Shown one piece after another: positions 1-8,356 of a stretch of DNA of 64,000 nucleotides. Location: contig NZ_JASISY010000010.1 of the NCBI RefSeq assembly GCF_030063365.1, forward strand, positions 1 to 64,000, written 5' to 3'. Position 1 is the stretch's first letter. Each line of letters opens with the position of its first letter. Position numbers and translations under genes: made by a program. The notes below the pieces were generated by a model. That model searched no databases, was not told the DNA's origin, and saw only the letters and a list, made by a program, of their open reading frames with translations. This stretch comes from Cryobacterium sp. PH29-G1. Its GTDB lineage: Bacteria > Actinomycetota > Actinomycetes > Actinomycetales > Microbacteriaceae.

Positions 1-1159
1 AGGAGTCCGCGGCGATCTGGGCGAGGGTGCGGGGGTCGTCTTTCACGCTCTGCGCCCACGCGGCTCGTTCCGGGTCGACGAACCGCACCCCGCCGCGCCG
101 CGGACTGGTCAGCGCGTCATAGGTCGCCAGCCATAGTTCGCCCTGCTCCGGCGGCAGCAGCGCGTGCAGGGTGACCATGCCGTCCGCGCGCCGCCAGAGC
201 GACCAGGTGGTGTCGTCGCGGGCCTGCTTCTCCCGCGCCAGGATCCCCGCCGCGTCCAATTCGTCACGCAGGCGGCGGGCCCGTTTGAACGCCTGTTCGG
301 TGTTCAGGCCCGGCGCCTCGACCAGCAACAGCCGCAGGGCGGCGGCGAGTTTCTCGGCCGTGATCGCCTGGTCGAGGGTGCCGAGGCCGCGCAGCAGGGC
401 ATCGCCGACACCGGGCGAGAAAATGCCCGCGGTGATCGCGTGCATAATCGGCGCCTGCCACGGCACCACCACCACCGGCACCAGCGGCAGCGGAGGCGCC
501 GGCGGTACCAGTGGCACCAGCACGACCGGTGCGATCGGAACCGTTGCGATGACCGGCCCAGGCCGGGGCGGGGCGTCAGGGAGTGGCAGGTCGGGGTGCA
601 GTTCGGCCCACGCGGCGGCCCGATCGGCCTCCCGCGCCTCCCACTGGGCCGCTTCCCACTCCGCCGCACGCTGCGCATCGACCGCAGCTTCGACCGCAGC
701 CGCAGCCGCATCAGCCGCAGCATCGGCGGCGGCCTGCGCCACCCGCGCGGCTTCCCGCGCGGCTTCCCGCGCAACTTCCCGGGCGGCCGCAGCCTCCCGC
801 TCCGCCGTCTCCGTGTCGCTCATCAGCACCCCCACGGCCAGCAGCCGACCGGCCTCGACCCGACTCAAACCGGTGGCCTGCTGCACCATCAACGTCGGAG
901 TGCCAAAGCCATGCCGGGCCGCCAGGCCGGCCTGACCCAGCTCTGGCCGGGACCGCTGCGCAATCGTGCCCGCCAACAACGCCGCCGCCGTGTTGCTCAA
1001 CCGCAGCAAATCAGCAATCGGACCGCGCGCCGCGAGCACCTGCGCATCAGACAGCCCAGCGAACTCGGCACTGGACCCACCGAGCGCGGCCACAGCAGCC
1101 GCCGCCCGAGTGAGTTCCACCGCGAGTCCCACCGGGGAATCGAACGCCACGTTGTTCAT
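1..1159 (-). CDS. DUF222 domain protein (HNH endonuclease type), 3' end outside window
   Basis: Reading the minus strand from the ATG at 1157-1159 gives at least 386 open codons running off the left edge. The N-terminus (MNNVAFDSPVGLAVEL) and the later segment with LLVEAPGLNTEQAFKRAR and LWRRADGMVTLHALLPPEQG are typical of the DUF222 domain. That domain precedes an HNH nuclease domain in a multicopy actinobacterial family; the HNH part would lie outside the window and is inferred. Between the two DUF222 halves is an Ala/Glu/Arg-rich, probably coiled-coil, stretch (about residues 118-185) and a Pro/Val-rich linker. Such genes are often treated as mobile or repeated, but function is not established. 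No strong Shine-Dalgarno precedes the ATG. Confidence 0.8.
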   Translation of the reverse strand, partial: MNNVAFDSPVGLAVELTRAAAAVAALGGSSAEFAGLSDAQVLAARGPIADLLRLSNTAAALLAGTIAQRSRPELGQAGLAARHGFGTPTLMVQQATGLSRVEAGRLLAVGVLMSDTETAEREAAAAREVAREAAREAARVAQAAADAAADAAAAAVEAAVDAQRAAEWEAAQWEAREADRAAAWAELHPDLPLPDAPPRPGPVIATVPIAPVVLVPLVPPAPPLPLVPVVVVPWQAPIMHAITAGIFSPGVGDALLRGLGTLDQAITAEKLAAALRLLLVEAPGLNTEQAFKRARRLRDELDAAGILAREKQARDDTTWSLWRRADGMVTLHALLPPEQGELWLATYDALTSPRRGGVRFVDPERAAWAQSVKDDPRTLAQIAADS

Positions 1160-1469
1160 AATTCAACCCAACACCCGACCACCGACATTCCCGAGGAAAA
1201 ATCATGCTTACAAGCACTAAACCGCCCAAAGCCACCAAAGAATACCCAAAGACATGTTTTGACCTCTCGCAAGGCGGCCCGCTACCGTTCGGGCGCTTGA
1301 CCGCATTCTCGACTCTAAGTACTTCGCGAGCGGGGTGCGGGCGTGCACGATCGAGGCCATCCTCCTCTCTGCGGTAGAGGCGCGGAACTTCTCCTACCGT
1401 GATTGGAGCCTCGACACCAGCCTGTGGAAAACCTCAGCAGGATTGTAGCAATCCGTCTACTCTGACCCC
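1160..1469. other. Intergenic region, no convincing gene
   Basis: This stretch separates the DUF222 gene from the divergent lipoprotein gene. A plus-strand frame is open from about 1262 to a TAG at 1447-1449 and would encode about 60 residues including ILDSKYFASGVRACTIEA. It has no ATG and no ribosome binding site, so at most it is a gene remnant. No hairpin terminator or promoter stands out. Confidence 0.4.
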
Positions 1470-2066
1470 ATGCGAACCCCATCGCGTCGCCGCCCTGTGC
1501 ACAGCGTTGTGCTCAGCGCTCTCGTGCTCTGCCTATCCGTCAGTCTCTTAAGCGGATGCACGCCCACACCCACCATGCCGGCCACCGCCTCGCCCCCGGT
1601 GGCGGCGACCGCTAAGCCCACCACACCACCGGCCTTCGCCTCGAACGACGAGGCCCTGGCGGCGGCGACGATTTTCTACGAGTCCTATCAAGCAATGGCC
1701 AACACAATCTCTCGAGACGGCGGGGTCAACGCGGATCGAATCACAACGTTTGTTACTGAAAGCATGCTCCCCGGAGAAATGGAGACGTTTGACAGATTGG
1801 CAGCCCGTAGCGTCCGACTCGTCGGCGATATCGGATTTGATTCAATGTCTCTTCAGTCTGCAGATCTCGAGTCCGGGAGTATGAGCCTCTACTTGTGTTT
1901 GGACGTCTCCCGCGGTGAAGTCGTTGGTGAGGACGGCCATTCAATCGCATCATCGGACAGACCCACGAGATATCCGCTCGTAGTAGCCCTCACTCGAAAT
2001 GATTCAACCCACGCGCTACTCCTCGAGAAATCGGAAATATGGTCCGGATCAGATTTCTGCTCGTAG
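1470..2066 (+). CDS. Putative secreted lipoprotein, unknown function
   Basis: The 198-residue product starts with a basic n-region (MRTPSRRRP), a hydrophobic core and a lipobox LLSGC with the lipidated Cys at about residue 30, followed by a Thr/Pro/Ala-rich linker. The mature part resembles no family I recognise. It probably sits on the outer face of the membrane. The next gene starts 28 bases before its stop codon, so the two are likely translated together. The ORF is intact and its signal peptide is clear, which supports a real gene. The function is unknown. Confidence 0.75.
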   Translation: MRTPSRRRPVHSVVLSALVLCLSVSLLSGCTPTPTMPATASPPVAATAKPTTPPAFASNDEALAAATIFYESYQAMANTISRDGGVNADRITTFVTESMLPGEMETFDRLAARSVRLVGDIGFDSMSLQSADLESGSMSLYLCLDVSRGEVVGEDGHSIASSDRPTRYPLVVALTRNDSTHALLLEKSEIWSGSDFCS

Positions 2067-2929
2067 TTGCAGCCGTCTTCGGCACCTTGACCTCGCAGAT
2101 ATTCAGCGAGACGGTAACGGCGCAGGAGACGCTCGTGTCGACACCGATAATCCAGCTGAGAAACACCATCGAACTGCCTCCAGAATCGGGAGCTGTGGCG
2201 CATGGAAACGGCGTTGACCTTCTAGCGGGTTACACCACCGCGACAGGCGGCGTGAAGTCGGGTGGACGGCAGAACGGGAACCGCTCTGGCACCGGATCGG
2301 ACACACCGGCGGCACCGAGAGTGTGCGCGCACGGAGACCCGGCCAAACCCGGCATCACGTCCATCCCCTGCGGCAACGGACAATTCCTCCCCCTGGCCCG
2401 AAACAACACCCCCGCAACCCCCTGCACGGTCTGCTCCCCCGACACCATCGTGCGCGTCACCGACCTGCAGAACTTCCCCGCCTACGCCGCCCCAACCAGC
2501 ATGGAACCCAACGGCTGGGCCATCGTCGGACTCGCCACAAACTTCTGGGCCACAGCCTCCACCCAAATCAGCGAAGGACTCCTCCTCGGCCAACCAGCCC
2601 AAGTCATGTTCACCCCCACCGGCTACCACTGGAACTACGGCGACAGCAACACCATCTCAACAGCCACCGGCGGAGCCAGCTGGGACGACCTCGGCCTGGC
2701 CGAATTCTCCACCACCGCCACCAGCCACACCTACGCCACGAAAGACACCTATTCCGTCGTACTGACCGTCGAATACCACGCCGACTACAGCTTCGGCGAC
2801 CAAGGCTGGCGCCCCGTCGAAGGAACCGTCACCGTGACCTCGACCCCAATCACCGTCATCGCCGCCAACGAATCCACCGTACTCGTCGCCCACGACTGCG
2901 ACGCCAACCCCCACGGCCCCGGCTGCTAA
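2039..2929 (+). CDS. Secreted protein with PKD-like domain
   Basis: The 296-residue product has a signal peptide (MVRIRFLLVVAAVFGTLTSQ). A low-complexity Gly/Thr/Asn segment follows, then a Cys-containing region. The C-terminal half contains YHWNYGD, THSYAT-like SHTYATKDTYSVVLTV and VTVTSTP, the signature of a PKD (Ig-like) beta-sandwich. It lacks an LPXTG motif or C-terminal membrane helix, so it is probably released or held non-covalently. The gene overlaps the upstream lipoprotein gene by 28 bases in another frame, which suggests translational coupling. Codon use becomes strongly C-rich in the second half. Confidence 0.7.
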   Translation: MVRIRFLLVVAAVFGTLTSQIFSETVTAQETLVSTPIIQLRNTIELPPESGAVAHGNGVDLLAGYTTATGGVKSGGRQNGNRSGTGSDTPAAPRVCAHGDPAKPGITSIPCGNGQFLPLARNNTPATPCTVCSPDTIVRVTDLQNFPAYAAPTSMEPNGWAIVGLATNFWATASTQISEGLLLGQPAQVMFTPTGYHWNYGDSNTISTATGGASWDDLGLAEFSTTATSHTYATKDTYSVVLTVEYHADYSFGDQGWRPVEGTVTVTSTPITVIAANESTVLVAHDCDANPHGPGC

Positions 2930-2940
2930 CAGTCACTTCA

Positions 2941-2964
2941 CCAGACCAGACCAGACCAGACCAG
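2941..2964. repeat. CCAGA short tandem repeat
   Basis: Four copies of the pentamer CCAGA plus CCAG lie 11 bases after the stop codon of the PKD-like gene. The first of three unrelated tandem repeats in a 314-base gap (2930-3243) that carries no supportable gene. Confidence 0.9.
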
Positions 2965-2982
2965 CACCCCGACACCCCTACA

Positions 2983-3029
2983 GCGGAGCCGGTCTCGGAC
3001 GCGGAGCCGGTCTCGGACGCGGAGCCGAC
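2983..3029. repeat. 18-bp tandem repeat
   Basis: The 18-mer GCGGAGCCGGTCTCGGAC occurs at 2983-3000 and 3001-3018, followed by a partial third copy from 3019. The unit length is a multiple of three and one plus frame reads AEPVSD repeatedly, but that frame belongs to an ORF that runs through real genes and is not supported as coding. Confidence 0.9.
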
Positions 3030-3082
3030 GAGCGCACTACAGTCCCAGCTCAGCCACTATTGTGCGCCTGGACGGGCACTCC

Positions 3083-3138
3083 ACGTCGTCACGTCGTCAC
3101 GTCGTCACGTCGTCACGTCGTCAACTCGTCAACTCGTG
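3083..3138. repeat. 8-bp tandem repeat ACGTCGTC
   Basis: Five exact copies of ACGTCGTC (3083-3122) are followed by two degenerate copies (AACTCGTC, AACTCGTG). The array has no spacers, so it is not a CRISPR. It lies about 105 bases beyond the 3' end of the citrate synthase gene, between convergent genes. Confidence 0.9.
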
Positions 3139-3243
3139 ACCCAGTATCCTCGTCGGCTGCGCGCCGCAGCACGGCGCGGCACTGCGCGGCCAACCAACTA
3201 TGCGCATCCAGCCGCCGATCCAGCCCGCTGGCGAGCGATCCAG

Positions 3244-4569
3244 CTAGCGCTGCGGGTAGTCGCGGGCCGGCGAACCCACGTAGAGCTGCTGCGGGCGCCC
3301 GATCTTGGTAGAGGGGTCCTCGTTCATCTCACGCCAGTGCCCAATCCAGCCGGGCAGACGGCCGATCGCGAACAGCACGGTGAACATGCGCGTCGGAAAG
3401 CCCATCGCCTTGTAGATGACTCCGGTGTAGAAGTCCACGTTGGGGTAGAGACGACGTTCCTTGAAGTAGTCATCATTGAGCGCAATGTGCTCGAGTTCCT
3501 GCGCGATGTCCAGCAGGTCATCTTTCACGCCCAGGGCGGCAAGCACCTCATGGGCGCTCTCCTTGACCAGGGTGGCACGCGGGTCGTAGTTCTTGTAGAC
3601 CCGGTGGCCGAAGCCCATGAGCTTCACGCCCTGTTCTTTGTTCTTGACACGTTCGACATACTTTTCGACGCCCTGACCGGATGCCTGAATCTCGCCGAGC
3701 ATCGACAGCACGGCTTCGTTGGCACCGCCGTGCAGCGGGCCGAACAGTGCGTTGATGCCGGAGGACACCGACGCGAACAGGTTGGCTTCGGTCGAACCGA
3801 CCAGACGAACCGTCGAGGTGGACGCGTTCTGCTCGTGGTCCTCGTGCAGCATCAGCAGGCGTTCGAGCGCCTTGCTGACAACCGGGTTGACCTCGTAGGG
3901 CTCGGCCATGTTGCCGAAGTTGAGCTTGAGAAAGTTGTCGACGAAGCTCAGGGAGTTGTCGGGGTAAAGAAAAGCCTGACCGACGCTCTTCTTGTGCGCG
4001 TAGGCGGCCATAACCGGAAGCTTGGCCAGCAGACGAATGGTCGAAATCTCGACCTGCTCCGGGTCCTTCGGGTCGAGCGAGTCCTGGTAGAACGTTGAGA
4101 GGGCCGAGACACCCGAGGCAAGCACACTCATCGGGTGCGCCTTGTGCGGCAGGGAGTCAAAGAACCGGCGCATGTCTTCGTGCAACAACGTGTGGTGACG
4201 GATGCGATCGTCAAAGTTGGCAAGTTCGCTCGCGCTCGGCAGCTCACCGTAGATAAGCAGCCAAGCCGTCTCGAGAAAGTTCGAGTTCTGGGCGATCTGT
4301 TCGATCGGATACCCGCGATAACGCAGGATGCCCGCGTCACCGTCGATATAGGTAATCGCGGAGCGGGTTGCCGCCGTGTTGACGAAACCGTAGTCCAGCG
4401 TTGTCAGGCCGGTCTTCTTGGTCAAGGTGGAGATGTCGATGCTCGACACGCCGTCCACGCTGGTCAGAATGGGGAACTCTGCGCTCCCGCCGGGGAAAGT
4501 GAGGGTGACCTTGTTGGGGTCAGCGCTCATCGGTTCGCCGGATTTTGCGTGCTGCGCGACGTCGGTCAC
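3244..4569 (-). CDS. gltA: Citrate synthase
   Basis: The 441-residue type II citrate synthase condenses acetyl-CoA and oxaloacetate in the TCA cycle. Recognisable elements are LHGGANEAVL with a catalytic His, GFGHRVYKNYDPRA with the second His, and the C-terminal RPQQLYVG found in hexameric bacterial enzymes. I chose the GTG at 4567-4569 because GAGGAGG sits four bases upstream on the minus strand. An in-frame start 16 codons further up has no ribosome binding site. It is monocistronic; dapC lies downstream of its promoter region in the same orientation. Length and motifs are normal for the family. Confidence 0.96.
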   Translation of the reverse strand: MTDVAQHAKSGEPMSADPNKVTLTFPGGSAEFPILTSVDGVSSIDISTLTKKTGLTTLDYGFVNTAATRSAITYIDGDAGILRYRGYPIEQIAQNSNFLETAWLLIYGELPSASELANFDDRIRHHTLLHEDMRRFFDSLPHKAHPMSVLASGVSALSTFYQDSLDPKDPEQVEISTIRLLAKLPVMAAYAHKKSVGQAFLYPDNSLSFVDNFLKLNFGNMAEPYEVNPVVSKALERLLMLHEDHEQNASTSTVRLVGSTEANLFASVSSGINALFGPLHGGANEAVLSMLGEIQASGQGVEKYVERVKNKEQGVKLMGFGHRVYKNYDPRATLVKESAHEVLAALGVKDDLLDIAQELEHIALNDDYFKERRLYPNVDFYTGVIYKAMGFPTRMFTVLFAIGRLPGWIGHWREMNEDPSTKIGRPQQLYVGSPARDYPQR

Positions 4570-4743
4570 GGAGCCTCCTCGGGTATCACTGCCGGATGAA
4601 ATGTGGCGACGCGTCACTGAATCGGCCAGTGGTGAAACTGCTGTGGCCGACTCCGCCGCGACTACAGCCTAATCGGCCCAGCCGCCTACTGTTGCATCAG
4701 CCAAGGCTTCGGGCGGTTCGTTGGTGATAGTCCACAGCGCCAA

Positions 4744-4758
4744 CCCCCCTTTCGGGGG
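4744..4758 (-). terminator. Possible terminator after dapC
   Basis: A short C-run, TTTC loop and G-run form a 5-bp GC hairpin 6 bases beyond the dapC stop on the minus strand. There is no long T-tract, so the call is modest. Confidence 0.4.
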
Positions 4759-4763
4759 CAGCA

Positions 4764-5864
4764 TCAGGGATGCAAGCGTGCGGCTGCGGCAGCGATGCGC
4801 TCGTCGGTCGCGGTCAGCGAGAATCTCACGTGCTCGGGATAGACGTCGCCGTAGAACGGTCCGGGGCCGGCCAGAATGCCGAGCGCGGACAGCCGTTCGA
4901 TGGACTCCCACGCTGGTCGACCCTCGGTGGCCCACAGATAGAGCCCCGCCTCGCTTCGATCAACGCGAAAACCAGCCTGCTCCAGAGCCGGTTTCAGAAT
5001 TTCCCGGCGTGCCCGGTAGCGCTCCTTTTGCACTGCGACATGCTCGTCGTCTTCCAGGGCGGCAATCATGGCGGCCTGCAGCGGCGCAGGGAGCATGAGC
5101 CCGGCGTGCTTGCGCACCGTCAGCAGACGCCCCAGCACGCCACCGCAACCGGCAGCGAAGGCCGCACGATACCCGGCCATGTTGGACTGCTTGCTGAGCG
5201 AGTAAATGGCCACAATGTTGCGACGGTTTCCTTCGATCACTCGAGGATCGAGGATGCTCGGGATCGGCTCAGAATTCCACGGAGCGTCCCAGCCGAGCTC
5301 CGCGTAGCACTCGTCGCTCACGATCACGGCATCGAGTTCGCGGGCACGCGCGACCGCAGCGCGAAGCTCGTCTACGGACAGCACCCGACCATCCGGGTTG
5401 CCCGGGCTGTTCAGCCAGATCAGCTTGGTCGATTCGGGCCACTCGGCGGGATCGTCGGAGGCGACAGCGGTGGCGCCGGCGATTGCTGCGCCGATCGCGT
5501 ACGTCGGGTAGGCCGCGCGCGGGTGCACAATCGTGTCGCCCTCCCCGAAGCCGAGCATGAACGGCATCAGCGCGACGAGTTCTTTGGAGCCGATCGTGGG
5601 CAACACGTTCTTCGGCTCCAGCCCGGTGACACCGCGACGGCGGGCGTACCAGGCGATGATCGCCTGCTGCAGGGCGGGCGTACCGACGGTCTGCGGGTAC
5701 GCGTGGGCATCCGTCGCCGCACGCAACGCCTGCTGCACCACATCGGGCGTCGCATCCACCGGAGAACCAATCGACAGGTCGACGATTCCATCGACGTGCT
5801 GCCGGGCCTGGGCGGCAAAAGGGACCATCTGATCCCAGGGATAGTCGGGAAGCGGCTTCAGCAC
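4764..5864 (-). CDS. dapC: Succinyldiaminopimelate transaminase
   Basis: The 366-residue product is a fold-type I PLP aminotransferase of the actinobacterial DapC family. It makes N-succinyl-LL-diaminopimelate in lysine and peptidoglycan precursor synthesis. Visible features are LKPLPDYPWD at the N-terminus, SIGSPVDATPD, VSDECYAELGWD with the PLP-contacting Asp and Tyr, and SLSKQSNMAGYR carrying the Schiff-base Lys. The start lies 9 bases after the fdxA stop, so fdxA and dapC form an operon, an arrangement common in actinobacteria. Nothing about the gene is unusual. Confidence 0.93.
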   Translation of the reverse strand: MLKPLPDYPWDQMVPFAAQARQHVDGIVDLSIGSPVDATPDVVQQALRAATDAHAYPQTVGTPALQQAIIAWYARRRGVTGLEPKNVLPTIGSKELVALMPFMLGFGEGDTIVHPRAAYPTYAIGAAIAGATAVASDDPAEWPESTKLIWLNSPGNPDGRVLSVDELRAAVARARELDAVIVSDECYAELGWDAPWNSEPIPSILDPRVIEGNRRNIVAIYSLSKQSNMAGYRAAFAAGCGGVLGRLLTVRKHAGLMLPAPLQAAMIAALEDDEHVAVQKERYRARREILKPALEQAGFRVDRSEAGLYLWATEGRPAWESIERLSALGILAGPGPFYGDVYPEHVRFSLTATDERIAAAAARLHP

Positions 5865-5873
5865 GAGATGCTC

Positions 5874-6197
5874 TTAGTGCTGAACCTGCGGCGGCAGTGC
5901 CGAGATGACGGGGTGGTCTTTGGCGAGCACGCCCACCTTGGCCGCGCCGCCCGGGGAGCCGATGTCGTCGAAAAATTCAACGTTGGCCTTGTAGTAGTCG
6001 GCCCACTGCTCGGGCAGGTCGTCTTCGTAGTAGATGGCCTCGACCGGGCAAACCGGTTCGCAGGCGCCACAGTCGACGCACTCATCGGGATGAATGTAGA
6101 GCGAGCGTTCGCCCTCATAAATGCAGTCCACCGGGCATTCGTCGATGCAGGCACGATCTTTGACATCAACGCACGGCAGAGCGATCACATACGTCAC
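5874..6197 (-). CDS. fdxA: 7Fe-type ferredoxin FdxA
   Basis: The 107-residue protein has cysteines at 9, 17, 21 and 25, then 40, 43, 46 and 50 ([11 protein letters not shown]). This is the pattern of actinobacterial ferredoxins with one [3Fe-4S] and one [4Fe-4S] cluster. It acts as a soluble low-potential electron carrier. The acidic C-terminal extension is typical of the FdxA group. It is the first gene of a pair with dapC. The upstream gene on the same strand, a PIG-L-like membrane protein, ends 83 bases before... its transcription direction is the same, so it may be read into from that gene. Confidence 0.95.
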   Translation of the reverse strand: MTYVIALPCVDVKDRACIDECPVDCIYEGERSLYIHPDECVDCGACEPVCPVEAIYYEDDLPEQWADYYKANVEFFDDIGSPGGAAKVGVLAKDHPVISALPPQVQH

Positions 6198-6279
6198 AGG
6201 CTGGGGATTCCCTTCGAGAGCGGACTCTTGATTCTACGCCTCCCTCCGTCGAGACGCCTCAACCTGGGACAGCTCGCAG

Positions 6280-7311
6280 TTATCGGCGGCGAGGCGGCAG
6301 TTTCGGCCATGCCAGTACCAGGGCCGCGATCAGCGCCGGCACAACGGTCCACAGGGTTCCCATCAAACCGGCCGGTACGAGCACCGACCCTCCGGAACCG
6401 CGCAGGGACAGTACAAAAATGGTCACGAGCAGCCCCACCGCGGCCAGGCCGACCACGAGTCGATCCCCCACCACGAGGCGCAGCCCGAGCAACAGGGCAC
6501 CAATTGCCACGAAAGCGATGGTCAGTCCAATCGGAAGCGCCGCGCCGAACACCGTCAGTGTGGCCTGGTGCGCGATGGTTCCCAGTACACCAAAGAGGAT
6601 GCCCAGCAGCAGGCCACCGAAAACGGCCAGCGATCGATTGGCCAGGGTCAGCTGCCGGGGGTGGTGGTTCGGCGGTACGTGAACTCGCGGGGTCGGGGTC
6701 GGGGTCGGGGTCGGGCGCGGGGCATCCGCTCGCAGAAATGTTTCAGTTTCCGTAACCTCGTCGACGGCGGCATCAGACTCCGTGTGTGCGAGGGTGCGCG
6801 TGTTCCCGGCGAGGCTCCATCGATCAGGAAAACGTTGGAGTGCGCGCAGCTTCTGATCGCGGTGTGCACCCACGTCGATCGCAATAAGACGCTGCCCCGG
6901 CGCCTGCCGCACCGTGCGGGCCAGAAAAACCGGTAGGCCAGCCTCGTGCGCGGCCGTCGTCACAGACGAGCGCAGCGCGTCATCCACGGCGCCGACGACA
7001 ACGGCGGTCGCACCGAGCTCCTCGATGGCCTCACGCACCGCCCGAGCCAGTTCGCGCCGATCAAAGTCGATACCACCAACGGATGCCGCCGGCAACGCAT
7101 GCCAGGTACGCGCCCCGAGATCGGTCAGTGCTGCGGTCGCGGCGGCGGCATCCGCTTCGGTCGGCACATCGCGGTAGAGCACGACGACCCGGGATCCATC
7201 GGCGCGCAATCGGGCAATGGTGCCGCCGGTCAGGGCGGATTCATCGCCCGGTCGCGCATGCACGAACACGATGCGCTCATCGCTGCCGGACATGACCATG
7301 GACGTACGCAC
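6280..7311 (-). CDS. PIG-L-like pseudoenzyme with C-terminal membrane domain
   Basis: The first 170 or so of 343 residues resemble the PIG-L/LmbE deacetylase fold, with TGGTIARL following the metal motif as in mycothiol-pathway MshB. The metal motif itself, normally AHPDDE, reads A19-R-P-G-D-E here. The His ligand is replaced by Arg20 and the general-base Asp by Gly22, so deacetylase activity is unlikely. A Pro/Thr repeat (PTPTPTPTP) links to a C-terminal part with four or five hydrophobic helices. The GTG start at 7311 has GGAG eight bases upstream. Position next to fdxA suggests a conserved neighbourhood, but the role is unknown. Confidence 0.7.
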   Translation of the reverse strand: MRTSMVMSGSDERIVFVHARPGDESALTGGTIARLRADGSRVVVLYRDVPTEADAAAATAALTDLGARTWHALPAASVGGIDFDRRELARAVREAIEELGATAVVVGAVDDALRSSVTTAAHEAGLPVFLARTVRQAPGQRLIAIDVGAHRDQKLRALQRFPDRWSLAGNTRTLAHTESDAAVDEVTETETFLRADAPRPTPTPTPTPRVHVPPNHHPRQLTLANRSLAVFGGLLLGILFGVLGTIAHQATLTVFGAALPIGLTIAFVAIGALLLGLRLVVGDRLVVGLAAVGLLVTIFVLSLRGSGGSVLVPAGLMGTLWTVVPALIAALVLAWPKLPPRRR

Positions 7312-7409
7312 CGTTTCTACTCCGCTGACCGTTCATTACTGGGTAACACCTGTGCCCGAATCACATCATAACTAGACACCATCACGCCGTTCGGGTTAGA
7401 GTCGAAATC

Positions 7410-7427
7410 GGTAAGGTTAGCCTTACC
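7410..7427. promoter_or_regulatory. IdeR/DtxR-type iron box
   Basis: GGTAAGGTTAGCCTTACC is a near-perfect palindrome that matches the core of the actinobacterial IdeR/DtxR consensus (TTAGGTTAGGCTAACCTAA). It lies 32 bases before the efeU start, so iron-dependent repression of efeUOB is the obvious reading. Confidence 0.75.
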
Positions 7428-7459
7428 AACTTACTTACCCGAACATTACGAGGAATCCC

Positions 7460-8323
7460 GTGCTCGCAAACTACCTGATCGGCCTGCGCGAAGGTCTTGA
7501 GGCCGCCCTGATCGTGACGATTCTCATCGCCTACGTCGTGAAGATCAACCGGCGTGACGTCCTGCCACGCATCTGGCTCGGTGTCGGCCTGGCCGTGCTG
7601 CTTGCCCTCGGGATTGGCGCCCTGCTCACCTACGGCACCTACGGGCTGTCCTTCACCGCGCAGGAGACTATTGGCGGCGTGCTCTCCATCGTCGCCACCG
7701 GCTTAGTGACGTGGATGGTGTTCTGGATGCTGCGCACCGCGCGCGACCTCAAGGGCCATTTGCAGGGCCACATCGACAAGCACCTCGTCGGCGCCGGACT
7801 CGTTCTCGTGGCTTTTCTCGCTGTGGGCCGTGAAGGCATTGAAACAGCACTGTTCCTCTGGGCGGCCGTGCAGGCTACCGGTGCCACGACCATGCCCCTG
7901 CTCGGCGCGGCACTGGGCATCGTCACCGCGGTTGCGCTCGGCTGGCTCATTTACGCCGGCATGCTCAAGATCAACCTGTCGAAGTTCTTCACCTATACCG
8001 GCGCCATTCTCATTGTCGTCGCTGCTGGGGTGCTCTCCTACGGCGTACACGACCTGCAGGAGGCCGGCATCCTGCCCGGTCTGCATGCCCTCGCTTTCAA
8101 CGTGAGCGCCGCCGTTCCGCCGGACAGCTGGTACGGCACCCTGCTCAAAGGCACGCTCAACTTCTCCCCCGCCACCACCTGGCTGGAGATGTTCGCCTGG
8201 CTGGCCTATGCCCTACCCACCCTGACCCTTTTCATCAAAAAGAGCCGCGACGGCCGCCCCAGTATGCGCCCGGCACCGGCTGCGCCCACCTCGCCGGCGC
8301 CCGCGCCCGTCGTCGCGCACTAG
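7460..8323 (+). CDS. efeU: High-affinity iron permease EfeU (FTR1 family)
   Basis: The 287-residue polytopic membrane protein carries the two REGxE iron-binding motifs of the FTR1/EfeU family: REGLE at residues 10-14 and REGIE at about 124. Six or seven hydrophobic helices follow the usual pattern. It imports iron across the membrane after handling by EfeO and EfeB. The GTG start has AGGA just upstream. The C-terminus ends in an Ala/Pro-rich cytoplasmic tail. It is first in the efeUOB operon, 33 bases before efeO, and an iron box precedes it. Confidence 0.93.
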   Translation: MLANYLIGLREGLEAALIVTILIAYVVKINRRDVLPRIWLGVGLAVLLALGIGALLTYGTYGLSFTAQETIGGVLSIVATGLVTWMVFWMLRTARDLKGHLQGHIDKHLVGAGLVLVAFLAVGREGIETALFLWAAVQATGATTMPLLGAALGIVTAVALGWLIYAGMLKINLSKFFTYTGAILIVVAAGVLSYGVHDLQEAGILPGLHALAFNVSAAVPPDSWYGTLLKGTLNFSPATTWLEMFAWLAYALPTLTLFIKKSRDGRPSMRPAPAAPTSPAPAPVVAH

Positions 8324-8356
8324 CGTTCGTTTCCTACTCCCCACTGAAGGATCTCC

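Noticed and set aside
164..1300. Plus-strand frame of 378 codons at the left edge
   Set aside because: The minus strand encodes a DUF222 protein with recognisable motifs over the same span.
3083..3138. Possible CRISPR array
   Set aside because: The 8-bp units are contiguous without spacers and no cas genes are nearby.
2323..4098. Long plus-strand frame (591 codons) with an AEPVSD repeat
   Set aside because: It runs through the PKD-like gene in another frame and antisense through citrate synthase; composition is Arg/His/Pro-rich with no motif.
4770..6755. Long plus-strand frame (661 codons)
   Set aside because: Antisense to dapC, fdxA and the PIG-L-like gene, which all have clear family motifs.
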